Shown here: piece after piece, positions 1 to 5,021 of the stretch
How the letters are laid out: every line of letters starts with the position of its first letter
How positions within the stretch are numbered: the stretch's first letter is position 1
Assembly: GCA_014728185.1 (NCBI GenBank)
Contig: WJMB01000313.1
Span: 1 to 6,136, forward strand
From: Candidatus Coatesiibacteriota bacterium
GTDB lineage: Bacteria; RBG-13-66-14
Reading direction: 5' to 3'
Length of the DNA stretch: 6,136 bases
Notes under the pieces: generated by a model
What the model was told of the DNA's origin: nothing
What the model saw: only the letters and a program-made list of their open reading frames with translations
Databases searched by the model: none
Program-made: the position numbers and the translations under genes

Positions 1-693
1 GACGTAGAGCGCGCCGTCGTGCTCTTCCAGCAGCGTCACCCGCCGGGCCTCGAAGGGATCGGCCAGGGAGCCGCTCACCACGCGCCAGCGCGGCGGGATC
101 GCTTCGGTTTCCTCCTCCGTCGCCGGAGTTACGCCCCGCTCAAGGCGGTAGAGCCCGGCGCCCAGGGTGCCGGCGTAAAGGGCCGCGGGTCGGGCGGCCA
201 ACGCCGTTATCGCCGTGTCCGCGGGCAGGCCGGTGATGACAATCTCCTCGAAGACGCCGGTCGCGGGATCGAAGGCGTGGACCGTCCCCACGCCGCCCAG
301 CAGCAGCAGGCCGTTGGTCTCGTCGTAAGCCAGCGACCACAGGGGTTGCTCGAAGCCGACGTGAACCAGCCCGGCCTCACCGTCGGCGCAAAGCCACAGC
401 CCCCGGTCCGTCGCCGCGTAGAGCGCGCCGTCGTGGAAGAGCAGCCGATGGATCGCCAGCTCATCGCCGCCGGGCACCCTGGTCCACTGTTCGCCGCCGT
501 CCTCGGAGCGGTAGAGCCCGTCGCCCAGGGTGCCCAGGTAGAGCAGGTCGGCGTCGGCGGGGGACTGCGCCAGACAGCGCAGCTCGGCCCCGCTGGGCGC
601 CGGGCGGTGCTCCCAGTCCGGGTACACGTCGCCGCAGCCGATCAGCAGAGCGGCGGCGAGGATCAACAGCGCTGTGGGTACGGCTCGCTTCAC
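1..693 (-). CDS. Beta-propeller (Asp-box/BNR-type) lipoprotein, 3' end outside window
   Basis: The frame is open from a GTG at 693 to the left edge, giving 231 residues with no stop, so the C-terminus is missing. The protein starts MKRAVPTALLILAAALLIGC: a short positive N-terminus, a hydrophobic stretch and a lipobox (LIGC, Cys20). It is therefore probably a lipoprotein anchored outside the cytoplasmic membrane. Propeller-like strands recur: LYLGTLGDGLYR (51-62), LYAATDRGLW (91-100), LYAGTLGAGLYR (172-183) and HDGALY (88-93 and 225-230). SEDGGEQW (63-70) is an Asp-box (SxDxGxxW), typical of BNR/sialidase-like and Ycf48-like propellers. The GTG is supported by GGGAAG six bases upstream (plus 700-705) and by the signal peptide beginning there. 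The gene follows glgC in the same direction by 68 bp but has its own promoter candidate. Such propellers bind proteins or sugars, or serve as scaffolds; no substrate can be read from the sequence. Confidence 0.8.
   Translation of the reverse strand, partial: MKRAVPTALLILAAALLIGCGDVYPDWEHRPAPSGAELRCLAQSPADADLLYLGTLGDGLYRSEDGGEQWTRVPGGDELAIHRLLFHDGALYAATDRGLWLCADGEAGLVHVGFEQPLWSLAYDETNGLLLLGGVGTVHAFDPATGVFEEIVITGLPADTAITALAARPAALYAGTLGAGLYRLERGVTPATEEETEAIPPRWRVVSGSLADPFEARRVTLLEEHDGALYV
145..534 (-). repeat. Intragenic direct repeats encoding propeller strands
   Basis: Positions 145-171 and 508-534 match at 26 of 27 bases and encode GTLGAGLYR and GTLGDGLYR, 121 codons apart in the same frame. 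Separately, the 19 bases at 3-21 recur exactly at 417-435, encoding HDGALY 138 codons apart. They mark repeated propeller blades of the lipoprotein rather than an independent element. Confidence 0.75.
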
Positions 694-709
694 TGGGCGC
701 TTCCCGATT

Positions 710-723
710 GTCGGTGGACCGAC
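710..723. repeat. Perfect 14-bp inverted repeat at the predicted transcription start
   Basis: GTCGGTGGACCGAC has 6-bp arms around GG. It lies just downstream of the -10 of the lipoprotein promoter and spans the predicted start site. It could be a small operator or a weak 5'-leader hairpin. The arms are short and the region is GC-rich, so chance is a real possibility. No T-run follows on the minus strand, so it does not look like a glgC terminator. Confidence 0.3.
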
Positions 724-725
724 CG

Positions 726-754
726 AGTTTAGCAGAGGGTCGGAGAGGTGTAAA
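726..754 (-). promoter_or_regulatory. Promoter of the propeller lipoprotein gene
   Basis: On the minus strand TTTACA (754-749, 5/6 to the -35 consensus) is followed after exactly 17 bp by TAAACT (731-726, 4/6 to the -10 consensus). A TGC directly upstream of the -10 gives an extended -10. Transcription should start near 719-718, leaving a leader of about 25 nt before the GTG at 693. It lies between the glgC stop and the lipoprotein start, so the lipoprotein need not depend on glgC read-through. Confidence 0.6.
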
Positions 755-761
755 CGATGCG

Positions 762-2030
762 CTAACCCTGGATCGTCGCGCCGCTCTCCACCTCGCGGTC
801 GTGGAAGGCCTTGGCGTCGGTGACGTCGGGGAAGACGCAGACGTTGCGTCCGATGCTGGCCTGGCGCGGGATGCGGGCGTTGCGACCCACCACCGTCAGG
901 CCGCTGGTGTAGAGCTCGGGGAACTCAGCGTTGGGCGTCATGTCCTCGCCGGTGCCCAGCAGGGTCTCCACGCCCACCGTGACGTTCTTGTCGAGGATGC
1001 AGCGGTCGACCACCGCCCCCTCGCCGACGACGCTGTCGGAGAAGATGATCGAGTCGCGCACCACCGCTCCGGCCTTGACCACCACGTGGGGCGAGAGCAC
1101 GCTGCGCTGCACCACGCCGTCGACCACGCAGCCGTTGGAGACCAGGCTCTCCGAGACCTTGGCCCCCCGACCCAGCTTGACCGCCGGCGCTTCGGCCGAG
1201 CGGGTGTGCACCCGGGTCTTGGGATCGTAGAGGTCGAACTCGGGCACCGGGCTGATCAGGTCCATGTTGGTCCGCCAGTAGCTCTGGATCGTCCCCACGT
1301 CGCGCCAGTAGGCCTCCTGGAAGCGGTGGACCCGGATGCCCACCTTGCGCTCCACGCAGGTGGGCAGGATGTTCTTGCCGAAGTCGTGGGCCGAGGCCTC
1401 GTTCGAGGCGTCCTCGACCAGCAGCTCGTCGAGCAGCGGCAGGTCGAAGACGTAAATGCCCATGTTGGCCAGGTTGCTGGGCGGATCGGGGACTTTTTCC
1501 AAAAAGCGCGTGATCGTTCCGTCGTCGTCGGCCTCGATCACGCCGAAGCGCGAGGCGTCCTCCCAGGGCACCTCCATCGCCGCCACCGTCACCCGGGCTC
1601 CGGAGCGCTTGTGCTCCTCGATCATCCGGGCGTAGTCCATCTTGTACACATGGTCCCCGGAGAGGATCAGCGCCCTTTCCGGTTTCTGGTCGCGCAGCCA
1701 GGGCAGGTTCTGCGTCACCGCGTCGGCCGTGCCCCGGTACCAACCGTCGACCAGCCCGCCGGGGTGGGGGTGCAGCAGGGTCAGACCGCCGTCGAAGCGG
1801 TTGAGGTCCCAAGGCGCGCCGCGGCCCAGGTGGTGCATCAGCGAGTGCGGCCGGTACTGGGTCAGCACGCAGACGTTGTAGACCAGGGAGTTGACGCAGT
1901 TCGAGAGGGTGAAGTCGATGATGCGGTACTTGCCGCCGAAGGGCACCGCGGGCTTGGCCCGCTTGGCGGTTAGCACGCCCAGGCGGTTGCCCCGGCCACC
2001 GGCGAGGATCACGGCCATGGTTCGCTGCAC
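762..2030 (-). CDS. glgC: Glucose-1-phosphate adenylyltransferase (ADP-glucose pyrophosphorylase)
   Basis: This 422-residue protein has the usual bacterial GlgC length. It makes ADP-glucose from ATP and glucose-1-phosphate, the committed step of glycogen synthesis, in the cytoplasm. The nucleotidyltransferase domain covers about residues 5-260. It shows LAGGRGNRLGVLT (9-21, nucleotide loop), RAKPAVPFGGKYRIIDF (24-40), WYRGTADAV (97-105), LSGDHVYK (123-130, with Asp126 at the metal-binding position), FLEK (176-179, Lys179 matching the glucose-1-phosphate lysine of E. coli GlgC) and YWRDVGTI (241-248). The C-terminal part, about 285-395, is a left-handed beta-helix with hexapeptide-like rungs. 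A GTG start at 2030 is chosen because GGGGGAG (plus 2036-2042) lies five bases upstream. The ATG at 2018 would sit 17 bases from it, too far. In FLEKV, Val replaces the usual Pro after the Lys, a minor change. No clear terminator follows; glycogen synthase is not in the window. Confidence 0.97.
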   Translation of the reverse strand: MQRTMAVILAGGRGNRLGVLTAKRAKPAVPFGGKYRIIDFTLSNCVNSLVYNVCVLTQYRPHSLMHHLGRGAPWDLNRFDGGLTLLHPHPGGLVDGWYRGTADAVTQNLPWLRDQKPERALILSGDHVYKMDYARMIEEHKRSGARVTVAAMEVPWEDASRFGVIEADDDGTITRFLEKVPDPPSNLANMGIYVFDLPLLDELLVEDASNEASAHDFGKNILPTCVERKVGIRVHRFQEAYWRDVGTIQSYWRTNMDLISPVPEFDLYDPKTRVHTRSAEAPAVKLGRGAKVSESLVSNGCVVDGVVQRSVLSPHVVVKAGAVVRDSIIFSDSVVGEGAVVDRCILDKNVTVGVETLLGTGEDMTPNAEFPELYTSGLTVVGRNARIPRQASIGRNVCVFPDVTDAKAFHDREVESGATIQG

Positions 2031-2093
2031 GACGACTCCCCCGTTTTAGCGGATGCTGGATCGGCTGGAATGGGACGGACTGCGAGCGGGTCG

Positions 2094-2122
2094 ATTATAA
2101 CAACAAACCGGGGGCCTGGCAG
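2094..2122 (-). promoter_or_regulatory. Likely glgC promoter, -35 inside an inverted repeat
   Basis: On the minus strand there is a perfect TATAAT (2099-2094). CTGCCA (2122-2117), 4/6 to TTGACA, lies 17 bp upstream. Transcription would start near 2087, giving a leader of about 57 nt before the glgC GTG. The -35 candidate falls in the loop of the 2107-2130 inverted repeat, so a protein bound to the repeat, or a cruciform, could compete with RNA polymerase. The -10 is strong evidence; the -35 is only moderate. Confidence 0.55.
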
Positions 2123-2130
2123 CCCCCGGT
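2107..2130 (-). terminator. GC-rich inverted repeat, terminator-like on the minus strand
   Basis: ACCGGGGGC (2107-2115) and GCCCCCGGT (2122-2130) form a perfect 9-bp stem with a 6-base loop. On the minus strand the stem is followed by TTTGTTGTT, which fits a Rho-independent terminator for transcription arriving from the right. On the plus strand no T-run follows. A second small stem, GTGGG/CCCAC (2129-2133 with 2141-2145), abuts it. The nearest minus-strand gene upstream is the phosphatase ending at 2989, with a plus-strand gene in between. The element may be a back-up stop for antisense read-through, a relic, or an operator of the overlapping glgC promoter. Confidence 0.5.
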
Positions 2131-2283
2131 GGGAGGATACCCCACGACAGGTCAATTCGATTCGTTGTTTCGGACCCGGCTTGTCAGTCGGCACTGATAG
2201 AGTAAGCGACAGTTCATCTCGAAATACTTGGTGTCGAAAAGACAGCCAGAGGCTCTTAACCCAGAAACGCTATTGAAGATGAG
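2131..2283. other. Intergenic stretch before the small lipoprotein gene, little recognisable
   Basis: Base composition drops toward AT here. The best plus-strand -35-like hexamer is TTGTCA (2181-2186, 5/6), but I find no acceptable -10 at 15-19 bp, so the promoter of the lipoprotein gene is unresolved. No tRNA, riboswitch or ORF could be supported. Confidence 0.4.
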
Positions 2284-2871
2284 ATGAAGAGGTTGCTGCT
2301 GGTTATGCTCATCTTGATCGTGCCGACCCTCATCGGTTGCGGCGAAGATAACGTTGATCAAGGGGAAGAGTCCACCAACGTCGCTGAAGGTGAGATCGAA
2401 GAACCACCAAAGACCGCAGAGGATGCAATTCCCGATTACGACGGACCTGATTTCTACCCCCTGGAAGTTGGAAACGAATGGCCCTATTATCATATCTCTT
2501 TCGGTTCCGAGAGTCACGCCTTCACCGATGAAGTGTACAACGAGAAGGAAGGGGTGTATTACATCAGGCGCACCTGGAGTCACGGCGCAGAAAGCATCAC
2601 CAAGCTGGAGAAAGAAGGACCTTACGTATATGAGGTTGATAAGGATCAACGTGAGCTGATCCTGGATATGTCCGCTGAGTTTGGTGATTTCTGGGGCGAT
2701 TACGAGCTTATTGATGACAACTACACTTGGACGTACAGGGGTGATGAAATCGAAGGCTGCTTTGTTGTTGCCAATGGTGATAATGAGGAAACAGTCTATG
2801 CCCCAGGAGTTGGACCTGTACGAGAAACGATATTATTCGACCCCTGCAATTTGAAGCGCAAGCAGCAGTAA
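2284..2871 (+). CDS. Small hypothetical lipoprotein, low-G+C
   Basis: This 195-residue protein begins MKRLLLVMLILIVPTLIGC, a signal peptide with a lipobox (LIGC, Cys19), so it is probably a secreted, membrane-anchored lipoprotein. An acidic linker (about 20-55, rich in Glu and Asp) leads into a domain beginning FYPLEVGNEWPY (57-68). Near the end is VYAPGVGPVRE (171-181). A YPL-x-VGN-x-W-x-Y start paired with a YAPGVG-x-V end recurs in uncharacterised bacterial lipoproteins, as I recall it; no enzymatic motif is visible. I counted 236 G+C in 2341-2820 (49%), against about 70% in neighbouring genes, with many A/T-ending codons, which suggests transfer or weak codon selection. The Shine-Dalgarno sequence is weak. 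The ATG is chosen because the signal peptide begins there; a two-codon ORF (ATG AGA TGA, 2279-2287) overlaps it. The gene is convergent with the phosphatase gene and stands alone. Function unknown. Confidence 0.8.
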   Translation: MKRLLLVMLILIVPTLIGCGEDNVDQGEESTNVAEGEIEEPPKTAEDAIPDYDGPDFYPLEVGNEWPYYHISFGSESHAFTDEVYNEKEGVYYIRRTWSHGAESITKLEKEGPYVYEVDKDQRELILDMSAEFGDFWGDYELIDDNYTWTYRGDEIEGCFVVANGDNEETVYAPGVGPVRETILFDPCNLKRKQQ

Positions 2872-2908
2872 CTCCCCGAAACCAGGTTCCTCACACGGTC
2901 GAGGAGTT
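2870..2908. repeat. Imperfect hairpin overlapping the lipoprotein stop codon
   Basis: AACTCCCCGA (2870-2879) can pair with TCGAGGAGTT (2899-2908): six plus three base pairs around one mismatch. It begins within the TAA stop and ends at the base where the next hairpin starts. It may protect the mRNA 3' end or be incidental. Confidence 0.35.
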
Positions 2909-2938
2909 AACAGGTCGGGTCAAGTGACCCGACCTGTT
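2909..2938. terminator. Bidirectional terminator between convergent genes
   Basis: AACAGGTCGGGTCA (2909-2922) is the perfect reverse complement of 2925-2938. This forms a 13-bp stem with an AAGT loop. It lies between the stop of the plus-strand lipoprotein gene (2871) and the stop of the minus-strand phosphatase gene (2989), where a shared terminator is expected. T-tracts are short: TTCT on the plus strand, and TTAA after the stem on the minus strand. Stem strength and position are the main evidence. Confidence 0.7.
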
Positions 2939-2988
2939 CTCCATCAGTGTGCCATCACAAAGACAGAGCTAGCCGCTCGCCATCGCCA

Positions 2989-3942
2989 TCACCCCAACTC
3001 TTCCAGCTCCGTGACCGCCGCGCCGTGCTTGAGGTCGTAGTCGCTGACCACCAGCTCCTCCGCTCCGACCACACCCAGCAGCTCGTGGAGCGCCACGGCG
3101 CCGGCGATGATGATCTCGGCGCGCGGGGGGTCCGGGTGCAGCCGTTCGCGGCGCCGCTCGAGGGGCAGGGCTGCCAGCTCGTCGATCAGCGCGTCCAGGC
3201 GCCGGGCGGAGAGGCGATGGCCCTGGACAAGCAGGGGCCGGTAGTCATCGAGGCCCAGATCGAGGGCCGCCAGGGTGGTTGCGCTGCCGCCGGAGGCTGC
3301 GACGGTTCCGGCGAACCCGGCCTCGGCCGTCTCGTCGTTCAATTCCTCGCTCAACACCGAGCGGACGGCGGCGCGCAGTTCGAGGAGCCGCTGGACGCAC
3401 GGGGGTTCGTCGGGAAGGAAGCGGTCGGTGAGATCGAGGGCACCCAGCTCGAGGGAACGCACGGCCAGGCGTCGGCCCTCCCACCAGGAGAGCTCGGTGG
3501 AGCCGCCGCCGATATCGACGCAGATGGCGCCGCGGCCCTCGAGGCCCAGCCCGGCGAGACCCTCCTCGACCCCGCGCCGCGTCAGGTAGGCCTCCTGCTC
3601 GCCGGTGAGCACGTGAAGGCACAGGCCGAAGTCGTCGGCGAGACGCCGGGCGAAGTCCTCGACGCCCTCGAGATTGCGCGCGAAGTGCGTGGCCAGGACT
3701 TTTGTTTTGCTTGCGCCCTGCTCGATACCGTGATCCAGGGCCCGGCGGGTGGCCGCCAGGGCACGCTCGACGGCGGCGGGGTCCAGGGCGGGGCGTCCCG
3801 AGGGTCCGGGGACCGCCCGGCCCAGGCGCAGGCTCTCGCCGCCGACCTCGAGGGGGGAGAGGGGCGCGCCGGGCAGGTGGTCGGCCAGCAGCCAGCGCAG
3901 GGAGTTAGAGCCGTAGTCCAGCACCAGAATCCGCTCGTTCAT
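2989..3942 (-). CDS. Ppx/GppA family phosphatase, short form
   Basis: This 317-residue protein belongs to the exopolyphosphatase / pppGpp phosphohydrolase family (ASKHA, actin-like fold). Such enzymes release phosphate from polyphosphate or convert pppGpp to ppGpp; the sequence alone does not decide which. Visible motifs are LVLDYGSNSLR (6-16, first phosphate loop), VLATHFARN (82-90), VLTGEQEAYL (111-120, Glu117 matching the catalytic Glu121 of E. coli PPX), VDIGGGSTE (142-150, second phosphate loop with Asp143 and Glu150), SLELGALDLTDRF (163-175), ASGGSATTLAALDLGL (216-231) and the C-terminal VVSDYDLKHGAAV (298-310). It contains only the two actin-like domains and lacks the C-terminal HD-type region of the roughly 500-residue E. 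coli enzymes. The ATG at 3942 is chosen because the family begins here and GAGGA (3953-3949) lies six bases upstream. A longer in-frame start adds 32 Arg-rich residues. The ATG overlaps the TGA of the kinase gene, so translation is probably coupled. Confidence 0.93.
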   Translation of the reverse strand: MNERILVLDYGSNSLRWLLADHLPGAPLSPLEVGGESLRLGRAVPGPSGRPALDPAAVERALAATRRALDHGIEQGASKTKVLATHFARNLEGVEDFARRLADDFGLCLHVLTGEQEAYLTRRGVEEGLAGLGLEGRGAICVDIGGGSTELSWWEGRRLAVRSLELGALDLTDRFLPDEPPCVQRLLELRAAVRSVLSEELNDETAEAGFAGTVAASGGSATTLAALDLGLDDYRPLLVQGHRLSARRLDALIDELAALPLERRRERLHPDPPRAEIIIAGAVALHELLGVVGAEELVVSDYDLKHGAAVTELEELG

Positions 3943-4904
3943 GCGTCGTCCTCGGGCCAGGGTGTGCTGGTGCCGGGTCGGGCGACGACGTCGGCGGCGG
4001 CCAGGGAGGCCAGGCGTGCGGCCTCTTCGGGTCGGCAACCCCCGGCCAGGGCCAGGCCCAGGGCGGCGCTGACGGTGTCACCGGCGCCGGTGAAGTCGCT
4101 GACCAGGTGGGGCGGACAGAGGGCGGGCAGGCGCACCCGGCCTCCGGCGTGGTAGAGTTCGAGGCCCCGAGAGCCGCGGCTGACGCAGAGCCAGCCCAGG
4201 CCGAGCTCCCGGCGGCAGCTTTCCGCTTTCTCGGCGAAATCGACCTCGCCGCCGCCCCGGTCGCGCCACCACAGCTCGACCTCGCGCCGGTTGGGTTTCA
4301 GGCAGCCCGCGCCGTGGAAGCCGCCCAGGTCGTTGCGCGTGTCGGCCACCCACGGTTTTTTGGATGAGCGGATCAACTCGAGGAGCACATCACCGACCAC
4401 GCCGTTGCCGTAGTCGCTGATCACTACGGCGGCGCATTCCCGGAGCAGGCCCTCGATGCTCCGCAGCAGCCGGGCCTCCTCGGCGAGCTCCAGCGGCTCG
4501 CGGGACTCGCGGTAGCAATGGTAGACGTGCTGGCCGTCGGGTTCGGTGGCCACCAGCTTGAGTTTCTCCGTGGTCGGCCGGGAGCTTTCCTGCACGCCGT
4601 CCAGGTTGACACCGACGGCTTCGAGCAGACCGCGCAACCGCCCGCCGGCCTCATCGGCGCCCAGCAAGGCGACGACGTTCACCCGGGCGCCCAGGGCCGC
4701 CAGATTGGCCGCCACGTTGGCCGCCTGGCCGGGAACGCGGACACGCTCGGCCTCGTCCAGGCAGGCCACCGGGGCCTCCTGGGCGATGGCCCGCACCGGA
4801 CCGTGGCGGTACTCGTCCAGGCAGAGGTCGCCCACCACCAGCACGGGCAGGCCGCGCAGGCGCCCGAGGAGCTCGCCGGGTCGCTGTGGCAGGGTGGAAT
4901 CCAT
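3939..4904 (-). CDS. PfkB-family carbohydrate kinase, RfaE1/HldE kinase-domain-like
   Basis: This 321-residue protein is most like the kinase half of HldE (RfaE), which phosphorylates D-glycero-D-manno-heptose-7-phosphate at C1 for LPS heptose. Family features are VLVVGDLCLDEYRHG (21-35), a degenerate RISPEAPV (AIAQEAPV, 39-46), VPGQAANVAANLAALG (57-72), RPTTEKLKLVA (109-119, compare RPTTxKxRVxA), VVISDYGNGVV (160-170), CLKPNRREVE (201-210) and the PfkB signature SDFTGAGDTVSAALG (269-283), with catalytic Asp276. Two oddities: the usual PGGAANVA has Gln for the second Gly, and the substrate loop differs from HldE. There is no cytidylyltransferase domain, so HldE activity would need a separate partner. 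The true substrate may be another sugar. The ATG at 4904 fits the family start. It has no Shine-Dalgarno sequence, but a promoter lies just upstream, so the message may be leaderless. It is the first gene of an operon with the Ppx/GppA gene (4-bp ATGA overlap). Confidence 0.88.
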   Translation of the reverse strand: MDSTLPQRPGELLGRLRGLPVLVVGDLCLDEYRHGPVRAIAQEAPVACLDEAERVRVPGQAANVAANLAALGARVNVVALLGADEAGGRLRGLLEAVGVNLDGVQESSRPTTEKLKLVATEPDGQHVYHCYRESREPLELAEEARLLRSIEGLLRECAAVVISDYGNGVVGDVLLELIRSSKKPWVADTRNDLGGFHGAGCLKPNRREVELWWRDRGGGEVDFAEKAESCRRELGLGWLCVSRGSRGLELYHAGGRVRLPALCPPHLVSDFTGAGDTVSAALGLALAGGCRPEEAARLASLAAADVVARPGTSTPWPEDDA

Positions 4905-4910
4905 GGCGGG

Positions 4911-4940
4911 ATTATAGGCTCCAGCCCCCCGAAGAGTAAA
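4911..4940 (-). promoter_or_regulatory. Promoter of the kinase-phosphatase operon (leaderless configuration)
   Basis: On the minus strand TTTACT (4940-4935, 4/6) and a perfect TATAAT (4916-4911) are 18 bp apart. Only six bases separate the -10 from the ATG at 4904, so transcription would begin at or within a base of the start codon. No Shine-Dalgarno sequence lies between. The nearest purine run, GGAG, is upstream of the -10 and outside the predicted transcript. Confidence 0.6.
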
Positions 4941-4952
4941 GGCCGGCGCAAC

Positions 4953-4981
4953 TTGACGGAACCCGGTGGCGGTGCTAGACT
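4953..4981 (+). promoter_or_regulatory. Promoter of the UbiA-family gene
   Basis: TTGACG (4953-4958, 5/6) and TAGACT (4976-4981, 4/6) are separated by 17 bp. A TGC directly before the -10 gives an extended -10. Transcription should start near 4988, leaving about 34 nt before the ATG at 5022. The promoter is divergent to the kinase promoter, the two -35 elements lying 12 bp apart. Confidence 0.65.
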
Positions 4982-5011
4982 GCCGGACGGCAAGCGACGA
5001 CCTCGGCATCC

Positions 5012-5021
5012 GGGAATTCCC
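5012..5021. repeat. 10-bp perfect palindrome abutting the UbiA-family start codon
   Basis: GGGAATTCCC touches the ATG at 5022 and includes the only Shine-Dalgarno-like bases (GGGA, six bases before the ATG). It could be an operator half-site pair or a small structure affecting initiation, but a 10-bp palindrome may also be chance. Confidence 0.3.

Noticed and set aside
19..732. 237-codon plus-strand frame opposite the propeller lipoprotein gene
   Set aside because: The opposite strand encodes a signal peptide, an Asp-box and repeated propeller strands; this frame is its low-complexity shadow.
708..1973. Long open frame (421 codons) on the plus strand opposite glgC
   Set aside because: It is fully antisense to an unmistakable GlgC, has a His/Val/Asp/Gly-rich composition with no domain, and long antisense frames are expected in GC-rich DNA.
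2131..2283. Possible tRNA, riboswitch or plus-strand promoter before the small lipoprotein gene
   Set aside because: No cloverleaf, conserved aptamer or paired -35/-10 at acceptable spacing could be found by eye.
2152..2649. 165-codon minus-strand frame across the AT-rich lipoprotein gene
   Set aside because: The plus strand has a signal peptide, lipobox and family-like motifs; the minus frame has no recognisable domain and no ribosome site that I can see.
2147..2916. ACAGGTC direct repeat (2147-2153 and 2910-2916) flanking the AT-rich gene as a target-site duplication
   Set aside because: Seven bases is too short to be convincing, there are no terminal inverted repeats and no transposase, and the right copy belongs to the terminator stem.
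3943..4038. 32-residue Arg-rich N-terminal extension of the Ppx/GppA protein
   Set aside because: The extension overlaps the kinase coding sequence and has no family similarity; the ATG at 3942 has a good Shine-Dalgarno sequence and begins at the first conserved strand.
2947..4155. 402-codon plus-strand frame opposite the phosphatase and kinase genes
   Set aside because: It runs antisense across the boundary of two clearly identified genes, so it cannot be a sensible gene.
4518..5021. Upstream in-frame extension of the UbiA-family protein to 471 residues
   Set aside because: It lies antisense to the kinase gene; the promoter at 4953-4981 and the family N-terminus both support the ATG at 5022.
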